DNA of 36,097 nucleotides from assembly GCA_028285035.1 (NCBI GenBank), contig JANQQF010000147.1, positions 1 through 36,097 on the forward strand, given 5' to 3'. Each line of letters opens with the position of its first letter. Positions within the stretch are counted from its first letter, which is position 1. Below the pieces are notes generated by a model that was given only the letters and a program-made list of their open reading frames with translations, did not search any database and was not told where the DNA came from. This stretch comes from Phycisphaerae bacterium. Its GTDB lineage: Bacteria > Chloroflexota > Anaerolineae > 4572-78 > J111. The position numbers and the translations under genes are program-made. Positions 22,762 to 31,500 of this stretch are shown here, piece after piece.

Positions 22762-23301
22762 ATGTTTCAAAGAGATACAAATTATCAGTATGGGTTTCTT
22801 GGGGCTCTAATTTTAATCATTTTGAGTGGATGCAGCCTAACCCCGCAGGCGTCAACATCACCACCGCCAATCAATGTAGCGCCCTTGGATATGAGCCGTC
22901 TATTCGAGATGGAGCCTGCCCCCGAGTTGTCTCCACAGGATGTGGTTCACATTCAAATTGCGGCTCTGGGGCAGAATAATGCGGAGGATGAGGGGATTGC
23001 CTTGACCTTCAAGTTTGCCTCGCCATCAAACAAGAGATTTACCGGCCCACTTGAACGTTTCACCCGAATGATCAAATCAAATTACGGATTAATGCTTAAT
23101 TATAGGAAGGCAACCTTCGACGAAGTGATTATCAATGGGGATGAGGCCACCCAACTGGTTCGGCTGACAGATGCGGAGGGCATCGTCGTTGTTTTCAGCT
23201 TTTCCTTATCAAAGCAAACTGGGGATGAATGCACTGGCTGTTGGATGACCGATGCGGTTACAATTGATGAGGTTTATCAGTCGGATGACAAACAAATCTA
23301 A
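22762..23301 (+). CDS. DUF4864-like lipoprotein
   Basis: A 179-residue secreted lipoprotein. The ATG at 22762 is chosen because AAGGAG lies seven bases upstream and the lipobox ILSGC then places the lipidated Cys at 24. The mature part (VVHIQIAALGQNNAEDEGIAL, then FASPSNKRFTGPLERFTRMI) resembles DUF4864, a small NTF2-like-looking family of unknown role. This is by memory of the pattern. A CECxGCW-like segment (DECTGCWMTDAV) lies near the end. Its 3' end overlaps the convergent TetR gene by four bases. Regulation by the upstream CTGAC array is likely. Confidence 0.7.
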   Translation: MFQRDTNYQYGFLGALILIILSGCSLTPQASTSPPPINVAPLDMSRLFEMEPAPELSPQDVVHIQIAALGQNNAEDEGIALTFKFASPSNKRFTGPLERFTRMIKSNYGLMLNYRKATFDEVIINGDEATQLVRLTDAEGIVVVFSFSLSKQTGDECTGCWMTDAVTIDEVYQSDDKQI

Positions 23302-23951
23302 CTCGAGGAGCGGCAGCCATTTATAACGAGCTGACGTAAGCCCTGACTGATCCGTTCTGTGCTAAATCCGAGGACCTGCCGTTGATACAAAAATAAATTT
23401 GCATTTAATGGGGCCAGAATCGCATCGACTAAGTAGGGGATATCCAAACCTTTGGCTTCCTTAGCTTGTTCAGCCTGTTGCAGCAAAATACCGATCGTAT
23501 CTCGCAACCAAGGAAGCCACATATGTGGTGACATCTGATTAGCTTGAGCGTCATAATTATGCTGTTGTACTTCAAGCATCAGTGGCGCGTGAAACTCCAT
23601 GAAATGAGCGAACCGATCTAAAAATGCGTCAAGCCGAGTTAGGGCAGGCTGATCTGCTGTTTCACGCATTTGTTGTATCGTTTGGTTTTGAAACTGGCGC
23701 ATGTCTTCATCCATCAACGCCAGACATAATTCTCCTTTGTGGGCAAACGCCCGATAAAGCGTTCCTTTCCCAATCTTCGCCCGTTCAGCAATCAACGCCA
23801 TACAGACGGCCTGAACGCCTTGTTCAGCAAACAGACGCTGAGCTGTCGCCAGAATGAGTTGGCGATTTGCAATCGCATCAGCCCGGCGAGGTTTTTTGGG
23901 TACTGTCTCGCTGCCCATCATTTGTACAGAAATTGTATTGTTTTCGTCCAA
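23298..23951 (-). CDS. TetR-family transcriptional regulator
   Basis: A regulator of about 217 residues. Its N-terminal helix-turn-helix is typical TetR (RQLILATAQRLFAEQGV, then IGKGTLYRAFAHKGEL), followed by a helical ligand domain. No ATG has a good ribosome binding site. A TTG at 23951 preceded by GGAAG is preferred, and ATGs at 23921 or 23918 are alternatives. It is divergent from the CDGSH gene. Two CGGAC...GTCCG palindromes lie between them, one inside the CDGSH promoter, so it very likely represses CDGSH (and perhaps pirin) and itself. The ligand is unknown. Confidence 0.85.
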   Translation of the reverse strand: MDENNTISVQMMGSETVPKKPRRADAIANRQLILATAQRLFAEQGVQAVCMALIAERAKIGKGTLYRAFAHKGELCLALMDEDMRQFQNQTIQQMRETADQPALTRLDAFLDRFAHFMEFHAPLMLEVQQHNYDAQANQMSPHMWLPWLRDTIGILLQQAEQAKEAKGLDIPYLVDAILAPLNANLFLYQRQVLGFSTERISQGLRQLVINGCRSSS

Positions 23952-23965
23952 TTTTACACTTCCTA

Positions 23966-24023
23966 TTGACAAACGGACTAAAGTCCGCTATAATGCATTT
24001 CGAAAAAGACGGACTGTTGTCCG
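23966..24023 (+). promoter_or_regulatory. Consensus promoter with TetR-type operators
   Basis: TTGACA (23966-23971), exactly 17 bp, then TATAAT (23989-23994) match the sigma70 consensus fully. A perfect palindrome, CGGACTAAAGTCCG (23974-23987), fills the spacer. A second, CGGACTGTTGTCCG (24010-24023), lies just after the predicted start, 36 bp away centre to centre. This is the expected layout for TetR repression. Confidence 0.85.
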
Positions 24024-24093
24024 CTTAAATAATTATAAGTGGCATAGACCGTTTCGTCAACACCAAATTTTATTTACTCCAAGGAGACACACA

Positions 24094-24309
24094 ATGGAAA
24101 TCAAAATCTTTGAAAATGGGCCAATCTTACTCCCAGGCAATGTAACTTATGTAGATGCTGACGGCAATGAACAAACTAGCCCAGGTAAAGCAGTTGCTCT
24201 CTGCCGCTGCGGTGCATCTGCCAACAAGCCATTCTGCGATGGTACCCACAGCAAAGAGGGATTTGCTGCAAATGGTTTTGAGTGTAATTTTGTAGCCGCT
24301 TCTGAATAA
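24094..24309 (+). CDS. CDGSH iron-sulfur domain protein
   Basis: A 71-residue protein consisting of one CDGSH domain. Cys37, Cys39, Cys48 and His52 (CRCGASANKPFCDGTH) match the 3Cys-1His ligand set of a [2Fe-2S] cluster. Such proteins transfer clusters or electrons and often respond to oxidative stress. AAGGAG seven bases before the ATG fixes the start, which is well inside a longer open frame. It is driven by the consensus promoter at 23966-23994 and controlled by the divergent TetR protein. Confidence 0.92.
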   Translation: MEIKIFENGPILLPGNVTYVDADGNEQTSPGKAVALCRCGASANKPFCDGTHSKEGFAANGFECNFVAASE

Positions 24310-24338
24310 ATTCAGATCAAACTTTTGAGCTTGTCTGG

Positions 24339-24396
24339 GAGCAAGTGTATTGAGTATGGAGCAACATCCACATTTAATGCACTTGCTCTTGTTTTT
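24339..24396 (+). terminator. Terminator-like hairpin after the CDGSH gene
   Basis: GAGCAAGTG (24339-24347) pairs with CACTTGCTC (24380-24388), followed by TTGTTTTTT. The loop is long (32 bases), so termination may be partial and allow read-through to pirin. Confidence 0.5.
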
Positions 24397-24428
24397 TCAT
24401 ATGTACACATTGGCAAAGGGAATCTATA

Positions 24429-25220
24429 ATGACGAATAATTTTGAAAGTTATTTTGAGAGTGTTATCGAAAATTTTGAGGCGACTGGGCACGATTTACAA
24501 TTTTACAAGGCAGATACCTTTCCAACCATTCATCCGGTCGGTTGGCTCACCTCTCATTTTGCGGTTGGGGGCTTTAGTCCCTTAAAACGTTTGAGCGGGA
24601 TGTTGACCGCCCATATGACCCAAATTGCCCCACGTAATGGCTTCCGATGGCATCCTCACCGTGGTCTGGAGATTTACACCTACGTCATCGATGGCGAGCT
24701 TTACCACGAAGATACCACGGGCGGACGGGGGGTTATCACGGCTGGTGAAGTACAACGCATGTTTTCCGGCAGCTATATTGAACATCAAGAACTCAACCAA
24801 ACGAATGAATTTACCCGTGTCATTCAGATCTGGTTTTTAACAGACCCCGCCTATTGGGATCTTGATCCGCATTATGAACAAGTTAGGCTGATTGATATGC
24901 CGCCTCGCCAAGTCGGTGATGGTATTGTTCGAGACATCATCGGACCGAATGGCGCAACTGCCTCGCACGTACAAGCACGGCTTACCAGCACAATCATTGA
25001 GCCGGGTGGACAGACCACAGTTGAGTTACCTGAACCGGGCGAAGAACTATTCCTCTACTTTGTAAACGGGCAAGGGTATATCAAAGGAACAAGTTTAGAT
25101 CAGTCCGTTGATTTGTATGATGTCCTGGTGGCAAAACCGGGGGCTGAGGCGCCAATGTTGACTGCCAACGGTCAACCCTTAAATTTCCTCTCGTTTTATC
25201 TGAAGCCCTTCTTAAACTAA
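24429..25220 (+). CDS. Pirin family protein
   Basis: A 263-residue bicupin. The N-terminal cupin carries the metal site His75 and His77 (HPHRGLE), His119 and Glu121 (EHQE), complete for pirin. Bacterial pirins bind Fe and some oxidise quercetin, while others act in redox regulation. The C-terminal cupin lacks an obvious metal set. The gene lies 119 bp after the CDGSH gene with only a leaky-looking terminator between. It may therefore share the TetR-controlled promoter in an oxidative or xenobiotic response. The link is inferred. Confidence 0.9.
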   Translation: MTNNFESYFESVIENFEATGHDLQFYKADTFPTIHPVGWLTSHFAVGGFSPLKRLSGMLTAHMTQIAPRNGFRWHPHRGLEIYTYVIDGELYHEDTTGGRGVITAGEVQRMFSGSYIEHQELNQTNEFTRVIQIWFLTDPAYWDLDPHYEQVRLIDMPPRQVGDGIVRDIIGPNGATASHVQARLTSTIIEPGGQTTVELPEPGEELFLYFVNGQGYIKGTSLDQSVDLYDVLVAKPGAEAPMLTANGQPLNFLSFYLKPFLN

Positions 25221-25542
25221 CAAGCATTCTATGGGTAATTGGGCCTGAACAGGCCCTTTTTCCCAGGCGAATGTTAACATTTGGAATTGATATTTGGGAG
25301 ATTGTCGTATACCATATTGATAGGTATAATTAGGTGATTCGCAAAAAATTTTAGGGCCTAAGACATTACAGTCCGGTCCATACAGATAGAAAATTGAGCA
25401 TATTTTGGCGAATCATTAATAAGTAAACCGTTTCTAGGCCTGTTTAGGCATAATTTTCACTATTCAAAATTTGCGTTTTCCCAACACTATCTCCGGTTTA
25501 CCTAACAGCCACGAATATTAGACGCGACCCACTATCAATCTT
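25221..25542. other. 322-bp intergenic region, pirin to acyl-CoA ligase
   Basis: It contains the pirin terminator at 25241-25261, then AT-rich DNA with a spaced pair of TGATTCGC/GCGAATCA arms (about 25337 and 25409). No gene and no clear promoter were found for the acyl-CoA ligase. Confidence 0.5.
25241..25261 (+). terminator. Rho-independent terminator after pirin
   Basis: GGGCCT-GAAC-AGGCCC followed by TTTTT, 20 bp after the pirin stop. Confidence 0.85.
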
Positions 25543-27243
25543 ATGTCCACAGAAAAGCCTTGGCTAAAATTTTATGATAAAGAAGTGCCGGATGAACTTG
25601 TCATCCCTCCTTTAACTATTCCTGAGTTATTACAAAATTCGGCGAAAAAATACCCCAATCAAGTTGCCTCAGTCTTTGTTGGGGCACAGATGACCTACGC
25701 CCAACTTAAACAACAGGTTGATCAGTTGGCGTCAGCCTTGTACGCGCTTGGCATCCGCAAAGGAGACCGGGTGGCAATTATGTTCCCCAATTGCCCCCAA
25801 GTGATGATTGCTTATTATGCCACGCTCTCCCTTGGTGCCGTTTCTGTGATGACCAACCCATTGTATGTCGAACGTGAACTCGAACATCAATGGCGTGCTT
25901 CCGGGGTCAAACTTGTTATATCGACCACCCTGTTCTGGCCTCAAATTGAGGCGGTACAAAATACCTTAGGCATTAAGCATGTCATTTTGTCCGGCATCCA
26001 CGACTATCTCCCGACTATAAAACGATGGTTTGCCCCCATTGCGCTACGTCGACGCGGTCGCTGGGTTGACGTCACCTACACGAACACGGTTCATAACTTC
26101 AAAAAATTGTTACGCAAACAGTTCTCTACCCCCCCGGCGGTAGATATCGATCCAGAGGATTTAGCCTGCTTGCAGTATACTGGTGGCACCACCGGACTGC
26201 CCAAAGGGGCAATGTTACGTCATCGAAATTTGATTGCCAGTATAGCTCAAATTCGCAGCTTTTTGCTATTTGAGCACGGCGATGCAGAAGATAAAGCCCT
26301 GGCCTTTATGCCATTTTTCCACGTGTATGGAATGAATGGGTTGATGAATTTGGGTATCTATCTTGCGGCCACCTTGGTGCTCATTCCACGGCCCGAAATC
26401 AAGGATATCGTAGATGCCATTGCCTCAGAACGGCCCACATTTTTAACCGGTATTCCCGCCATTTTCTCTGCCCTCAATAATTACAAATCCATTGATGAAG
26501 TTGATCTCACCTCTATCAAAGCGGTATTTAGCGGGGCAGCTCCGTTACCTGTCGAGGTGATGGAAAAATTTGAAGAACGGACGGGGGCGCGGATCGCCGA
26601 GGCTTATGGGATGACCGAAGCGTCGTCTGTCACCCACGTTAATCCGCTCAAAGGCCAACGTAAATTTGGCAGTATCGGGGTGCCCATCATTGGCACAGAC
26701 TCGAAGATTGTTGATAGTGAAGATCGGACCAAAGATTTGCCAATTGGCGAACCCGGCGAGTTGCTTATCAAAGGGCCTCAGATTATGGCTGGCTATTGGC
26801 AAGACCCCGAAGAAACAGAGGCCGCGATGCAAGATGGCTGGTTGAGCACTGGTGATATTGCGTATATGGATGAAGAGGGGTATTTTTATGTGGTTGATCG
26901 TAAGAAAGACATGATTTTAAGTGCGGGCTATAATGTGTACCCCCGCGAGGTCGAGGAAGTCTTATATCAACACCCGAAAGTGCTCGAAGCAGCAGTTATT
27001 GGCTTGCCAGATGGGCTGCGGGGTGAGAAAATTACGGCTTACGTCGTTTTAAAACCAGGCGAAAAAGCAAAGGCAACAGAAATTCGTGCATTTTGCCGCG
27101 AACGACTGGCCCAATATAAGCAGCCCCGTACAGTTATCTTTCGAGAAGAGTTACCCATGTCATTAGCCGGTAAGGTGCTTCGGCGGGAGCTTAAGGAAGA
27201 AGCATTAGCCGAACGTGAACAGAAAGCAGCAGGTGAGACGTAA
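25543..27243 (+). CDS. Long-chain fatty acid-CoA ligase (AMP-binding family)
   Basis: A 566-residue ANL-superfamily enzyme that activates a carboxylic acid through an acyl-AMP to the CoA thioester. The P-loop is YTGGTTGLPKG (212-222), followed by EAYGMTEASS and the hinge or adenine motifs WLSTGDIAYMDEEGYFYVVDRKKDMI and, near the C-terminus, a catalytic-lysine segment (MSLAGKVLRREL). Length and the N-terminal region fit FadD-type ligases. The chain length it prefers is not readable. No ribosome binding site precedes the ATG, so it may be leaderless or weakly translated. Its TAA overlaps the ATG of the XdhC N-domain gene (TAATG). Confidence 0.9.
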   Translation: MSTEKPWLKFYDKEVPDELVIPPLTIPELLQNSAKKYPNQVASVFVGAQMTYAQLKQQVDQLASALYALGIRKGDRVAIMFPNCPQVMIAYYATLSLGAVSVMTNPLYVERELEHQWRASGVKLVISTTLFWPQIEAVQNTLGIKHVILSGIHDYLPTIKRWFAPIALRRRGRWVDVTYTNTVHNFKKLLRKQFSTPPAVDIDPEDLACLQYTGGTTGLPKGAMLRHRNLIASIAQIRSFLLFEHGDAEDKALAFMPFFHVYGMNGLMNLGIYLAATLVLIPRPEIKDIVDAIASERPTFLTGIPAIFSALNNYKSIDEVDLTSIKAVFSGAAPLPVEVMEKFEERTGARIAEAYGMTEASSVTHVNPLKGQRKFGSIGVPIIGTDSKIVDSEDRTKDLPIGEPGELLIKGPQIMAGYWQDPEETEAAMQDGWLSTGDIAYMDEEGYFYVVDRKKDMILSAGYNVYPREVEEVLYQHPKVLEAAVIGLPDGLRGEKITAYVVLKPGEKAKATEIRAFCRERLAQYKQPRTVIFREELPMSLAGKVLRRELKEEALAEREQKAAGET

Positions 27244-27557
27244 TGCAAGACATTTTACCCGAACTTGAGGTATGGCAAGCGGATGGCGACTCGATTGCCC
27301 TGGCTACTGTCATCAATACGTGGGGATCTTCACCTCGAGCCCCCGGTGCCAAAATGGCTATCAATCACAAAGGCCAAATCATTGGTTCAGTCAGTGGTGG
27401 GTGTATCGAAGGCGCTGTGGCTGAAGAAGCAATGCGGGTTCTAAAAACCGGCCAACCGAAACTCCTCCATTTTGGCGTTGCCGATGAAACGGCTTGGGAG
27501 GTAGGTTTGGCCTGTGGTGGAAAAATCGAAGTGTTTGTCGAAAAATTAGACTGGTAG
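27243..27557 (+). CDS. XdhC/CoxI family protein, N-terminal domain only
   Basis: A 104-residue protein matching the XdhC N-domain (SSPRAPGAKM, then GSVSGGCIEGAV and the C-terminal LACGGKIEVFVE). XdhC proteins bind and sulfurate the molybdenum cofactor before insertion into xanthine, aldehyde or CO dehydrogenases. Here the N-domain is a separate gene, overlapping the acyl-CoA ligase stop, with the Rossmann domain encoded 48 bp downstream. This split form is known in Chloroflexota-like genomes and each part has a normal start and stop. No molybdo-hydroxylase gene lies in the window. Confidence 0.85.
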   Translation: MQDILPELEVWQADGDSIALATVINTWGSSPRAPGAKMAINHKGQIIGSVSGGCIEGAVAEEAMRVLKTGQPKLLHFGVADETAWEVGLACGGKIEVFVEKLDW

Positions 27558-27605
27558 AAAGGCATAGTCGCCAGAGGTCATTCCCTCTGGGCTTATCAAG
27601 TAGCA

Positions 27606-28352
27606 ATGCCGCTATATTCTCAATTTGCAACATACATCAAACAGGATGAAGGTGCTGCCATCGCAATGATTGTTCGTGGACCAGAGCAATTGCTTGGTAT
27701 GAAAGCCCTCGTCCCTTTATATGACACCCCCACTGGTCCACTTCTCAATACAGAATTAAAAGATTATACGACCGAAACCGCTCTACAACTAATTCCAGAG
27801 GGCAAATCGGTTACTCGGGAATACACATTAACAACAGGCGAAACGGTAGAAATATTTTTCGATGTGCATCGCCCATCTCCCCGTCTAGTAATTGTCGGCG
27901 CTGTCCATATCGCTAGCGATCTAATCCATTATTCAAAACCGCTGGGCTTCCGCACGTATCTAGTTGATCCGCGCACCGCCTTTGCCACGAGAGAACGCTT
28001 CCCCAATGTTGATGAGATGATTGCCCAGTGGCCTGATGAGGCTCTTCCAGACATTGGTCTAAATCGGGAAACGAATGTGGTGGTCATCACCCATGATCCC
28101 AAATTGGACGATCCCGCTTTAAAGATCGCCCTACCCAGTCCAGCCCGATATGTGGGGGCGTTGGGTAGCAAAAAAACGCACGCTCAACGTGTGGAAAGGT
28201 TGTTGTCGGAGGGGATGCCTCAGGAGCATCTAGATCGTCTTCACGCCCCAATAGGGCTTGATATTGGGGGACGTACGCCAGCAGAAATTGCCTTAAGTAT
28301 CATCGCCGAAATTGTGGCGGTGCATAATGACAGGCCAGTTGGTCACACATGA
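27606..28352 (+). CDS. XdhC family protein, C-terminal Rossmann domain
   Basis: A 248-residue protein carrying the XdhC C-terminal Rossmann domain: RLVIVGAVHIASDLIHY (usually GAGH, here GAVH), TYLVDPRTAFATRERFP, VVVITHDPKLDDPALK and YVGALGSKKTHAQRVERL, ending in the GLDIGGRTPAEIALSI segment. It should act with the N-domain protein just upstream as a two-part molybdenum-cofactor maturation factor. The start ATG lacks a strong ribosome binding site. The Gly-to-Val change in the nucleotide loop is modest and may alter dinucleotide binding. Confidence 0.85.
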   Translation: MPLYSQFATYIKQDEGAAIAMIVRGPEQLLGMKALVPLYDTPTGPLLNTELKDYTTETALQLIPEGKSVTREYTLTTGETVEIFFDVHRPSPRLVIVGAVHIASDLIHYSKPLGFRTYLVDPRTAFATRERFPNVDEMIAQWPDEALPDIGLNRETNVVVITHDPKLDDPALKIALPSPARYVGALGSKKTHAQRVERLLSEGMPQEHLDRLHAPIGLDIGGRTPAEIALSIIAEIVAVHNDRPVGHT

Positions 28353-28495
28353 TCGATTTGTATCAAACGATCCTTCACAAAATTTTGATCGAAGTACCGC
28401 TTGAACAACGTGGTAGGTGGTTAACATAAATCACCTACACTTTGCCCCACGGCACAAACAACCAAATTGGCTTTTTATTCTATCCTCACAAAATG

Positions 28496-28513
28496 TATCA
28501 CACTCATGTGATA
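28496..28513. promoter_or_regulatory. Palindrome TATCAC-N6-GTGATA upstream of the tricorn-like gene
   Basis: Perfect 6-bp arms (28496-28501, 28508-28513), about 42 bp before the ATG. It may be an operator for the tricorn-like protease gene. No regulator is assigned. Confidence 0.4.
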
Positions 28514-28554
28514 TACATACTGTGACCCATACCTTAAATTAAGGAAAAATATTA

Positions 28555-31500
28555 ATGGCAACGGATGGTTATTACAGATTACCAACAATTAATAAGCGTC
28601 GCGTAATTTTTGTATGCGAAGACGATTTGTGGGAGGTTTCAACGCGCGGTGGCACCCCCCGTCGATTAACCGCAAATTTAGGGCGTGTCTCTCACCCAGT
28701 CGCCTCGCCAAATGGTCGTCAGCTTGCTTTCATTGGGCGCGAGGATGGTGAAAATGAGGTTTATGTCATGCCGATGAGCGGCGGGCCAGCTAAACGCATC
28801 ACATTCCTGGGCAGTGAGACAATTGTATTAGGCTGGACCCCTGATAGCAAAAACATCATCTTTTGCAGTAATGCTCGACAGCCCTTTCGCTCGCAAATGA
28901 TGCCTTACACCATTTCGCCAAAAGGCGGTCAACCTGAATTACTTCCCTATGGTCCAGTTAGAGCTATTTCTTATGGTCCAACCGGTGGTGTTGTATTGGG
29001 ACGGCGTGCGACAGATTTAGCCAATTGGAAGCGGTATCGTGGCGGCACAAAAGGCGATTTTTGGATCGACGAAAAAGGAAAAGGTAATTTTGAGTTGCTG
29101 TTGAAAGATCTAGATGGCAACATGGCCTGCCCGATGTGGATTGACAAACGAATTTACTTTTTATCCGATCACGAAGGTATCGCCAACATTTATTCCGTCA
29201 CCCCATCCGGCGATGATATACAGCGACATACTCACCACAACGATTTCTACGTGCGCAACCCCTCAACTGATGGCACCCAGATTGTCTATCGGGCCGGGGC
29301 CGATTTATATGTATTCAACCCTACTTCAAAAGATGATCCGACCAAAGTAAACATCCGTTGGAACAGCTCTCAAACCCAGCGCAATCGAAAGTTTGTTAGT
29401 CCTATTTCTTATTTGGATCATTACTCCCTCCACCCAAAAGGGCATAGTGTTGCTTTCAACACCCGAGGCAAGTCATTTACAATGTCCAACTGGGAGGGTG
29501 CCGCCTTACAACAGGGGCAACAACACGGGGTTCGATATCGATTGACCCAGTGGCTCAATGATGGCCGTCGACTGGTTATGGTCAGCGATGCTGGGGGAGA
29601 GGAGGGTATTGAAATCCATGCCCCAACGCCAGCGGGCACATATCAGGTTAAGCGGTTGGCTGATCTTGATATTGGCCGACCTTTATTTCTGTCTGTATCC
29701 CCGACTGAAGATGCCATCATTTTTGGCAATCATCGTTACGAGTTAATGCATATCGATTTGAAGAGCGGAAATCTACAGCAACTTGACCGCAGTGATTATG
29801 GTCGGATACGCCAAGCTTCTTGGTCGCCTGATGGTCGCTGGGTTGCCTACAATTTTTCCACCTCACTCACCACAGCCGCAATTAAACTCTACAATCTTGA
29901 GGCAAATGAGACCTATTTTATCACCCCCCCCAATCGAATGTATGATTTTTATCCCAATTTCGATCCTGAAGGGAAGTATCTCTACTTTATTTCGATTCGT
30001 GATTTCAACCCTGTTCACGATAGCCACTACTTTGAATTCGGCTTCCCAATGGGCGTACGCCCCTATTTGATTACCTTACAAAAAGATTTACCAAACCCAT
30101 TTATCCCCTTACCTAATGGAGCGCCCCCGGCAAACAAGAACCAAAATGAGCCTAATCAAGATGCCCAAAAAGAGAAAGATAAAAAGAAAAAGGGAAAAGA
30201 TGAGGAACCTACGTCTGAGTCACCGCGACAACCCCCGCCCTTAATGATCGATCTTGAGGGGATTCAGCAGCGAATTGTGGCGTTTCCATTGTCTGAAGGT
30301 AAATACTATCAGATTGAGGGAATATCGAAAGGAAGGGTCCTCTTCACGTCTTATCCAATTGAAGGGCTGCTCAATGACAACGACGCTAAAGACAGCACAC
30401 CCAAAGGCATCATCGAGATGTATGATCTTGTCGAACGGCGGACGGAGTATATTGCTGGCGGACTATTCAGTTTCAAACCTTCTCGCGATTACAATCATAT
30501 TATCTACCGTACAGCCAAAAACTTACGGGTGTTAAAGGCAGGGGAGAAGCCAGATGCAAGTGCGAGTGGATTTAGCAAACGAAGTGGCTGGGTCAAACTT
30601 AGTCGGGCACGGGTCGCTATCCAACCCTTGGAGGAGTGGCAGCAAATGTTCCGTGAAGCTTGGCGCTTACAGCGGGATCATTTTTGGACCGAAGATATGT
30701 CAGCCGTTGATTGGCAACTGATCTATGAACGATATTACCCATTAATTGAGCGTGTGGCCACCCGTTCGGAATTCTCCGATTTGATGTGGGAAATGCAGGG
30801 TGAATTAGGCACCTCACACGCCTATGAAATGGGTGGCGACTATCGTCCCGCGCCTCGTTATTTCCAAGGATTTCTCGGGGCAGATTTCACCTATGATCCC
30901 GATGCAAAAGGGTATCGCATCACCCATATCGTTCAGGGTGATTCCTGGCTGGAAAAAATCGACTCACCGCTCAATCGTTTGGGGGTTAATGCCCAAATTA
31001 ATGACCTGCTTGTTGCCATCGATGGTCAGATGTTGAATGCAAACACCTCCCCAGAGAGCCTTTTGGTTAACCGCGAAAACAGCGAGGTACAATTAACTTT
31101 AGTCAGTCAAAAGGTTGTCAATTTAGAAACGAAAAAGAAGAAAAAGAAGAAGAAAACCAAGGTTGAAAACACAATTCGAACCGTGTTGGTCAAAACGTTA
31201 AAGGATGAGCGTCGGGCCCGATATCGTGAGTGGGTGGAGGCGAATCGTCGCTATGTATATGAGGCGACAGAAGGAGAGGTCGGCTACCTTCACATCCCTG
31301 ACATGGGCGCATTTGGGTTTGCCGAATTCCATCGCTATTACTTGGCGGAGTCTGAACGAGCTGGGTTAATTGTAGACGTGCGGTTTAATGGCGGGGGCAA
31401 TGTGTCGCAACTCCTGTTAGAGAAATTAGCCCGCCGTCGATTGGGGTACGATCAGCCTCGGTATGGTACGCCAACCCCTTATCCAGAGCACTCCGTGCTT

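Noticed and set aside
27243..28352. A frameshifted single xdhC gene
   Set aside because: The two parts are separated by 48 bp, each has its own complete domain boundary, and split XdhC pairs are a known arrangement.
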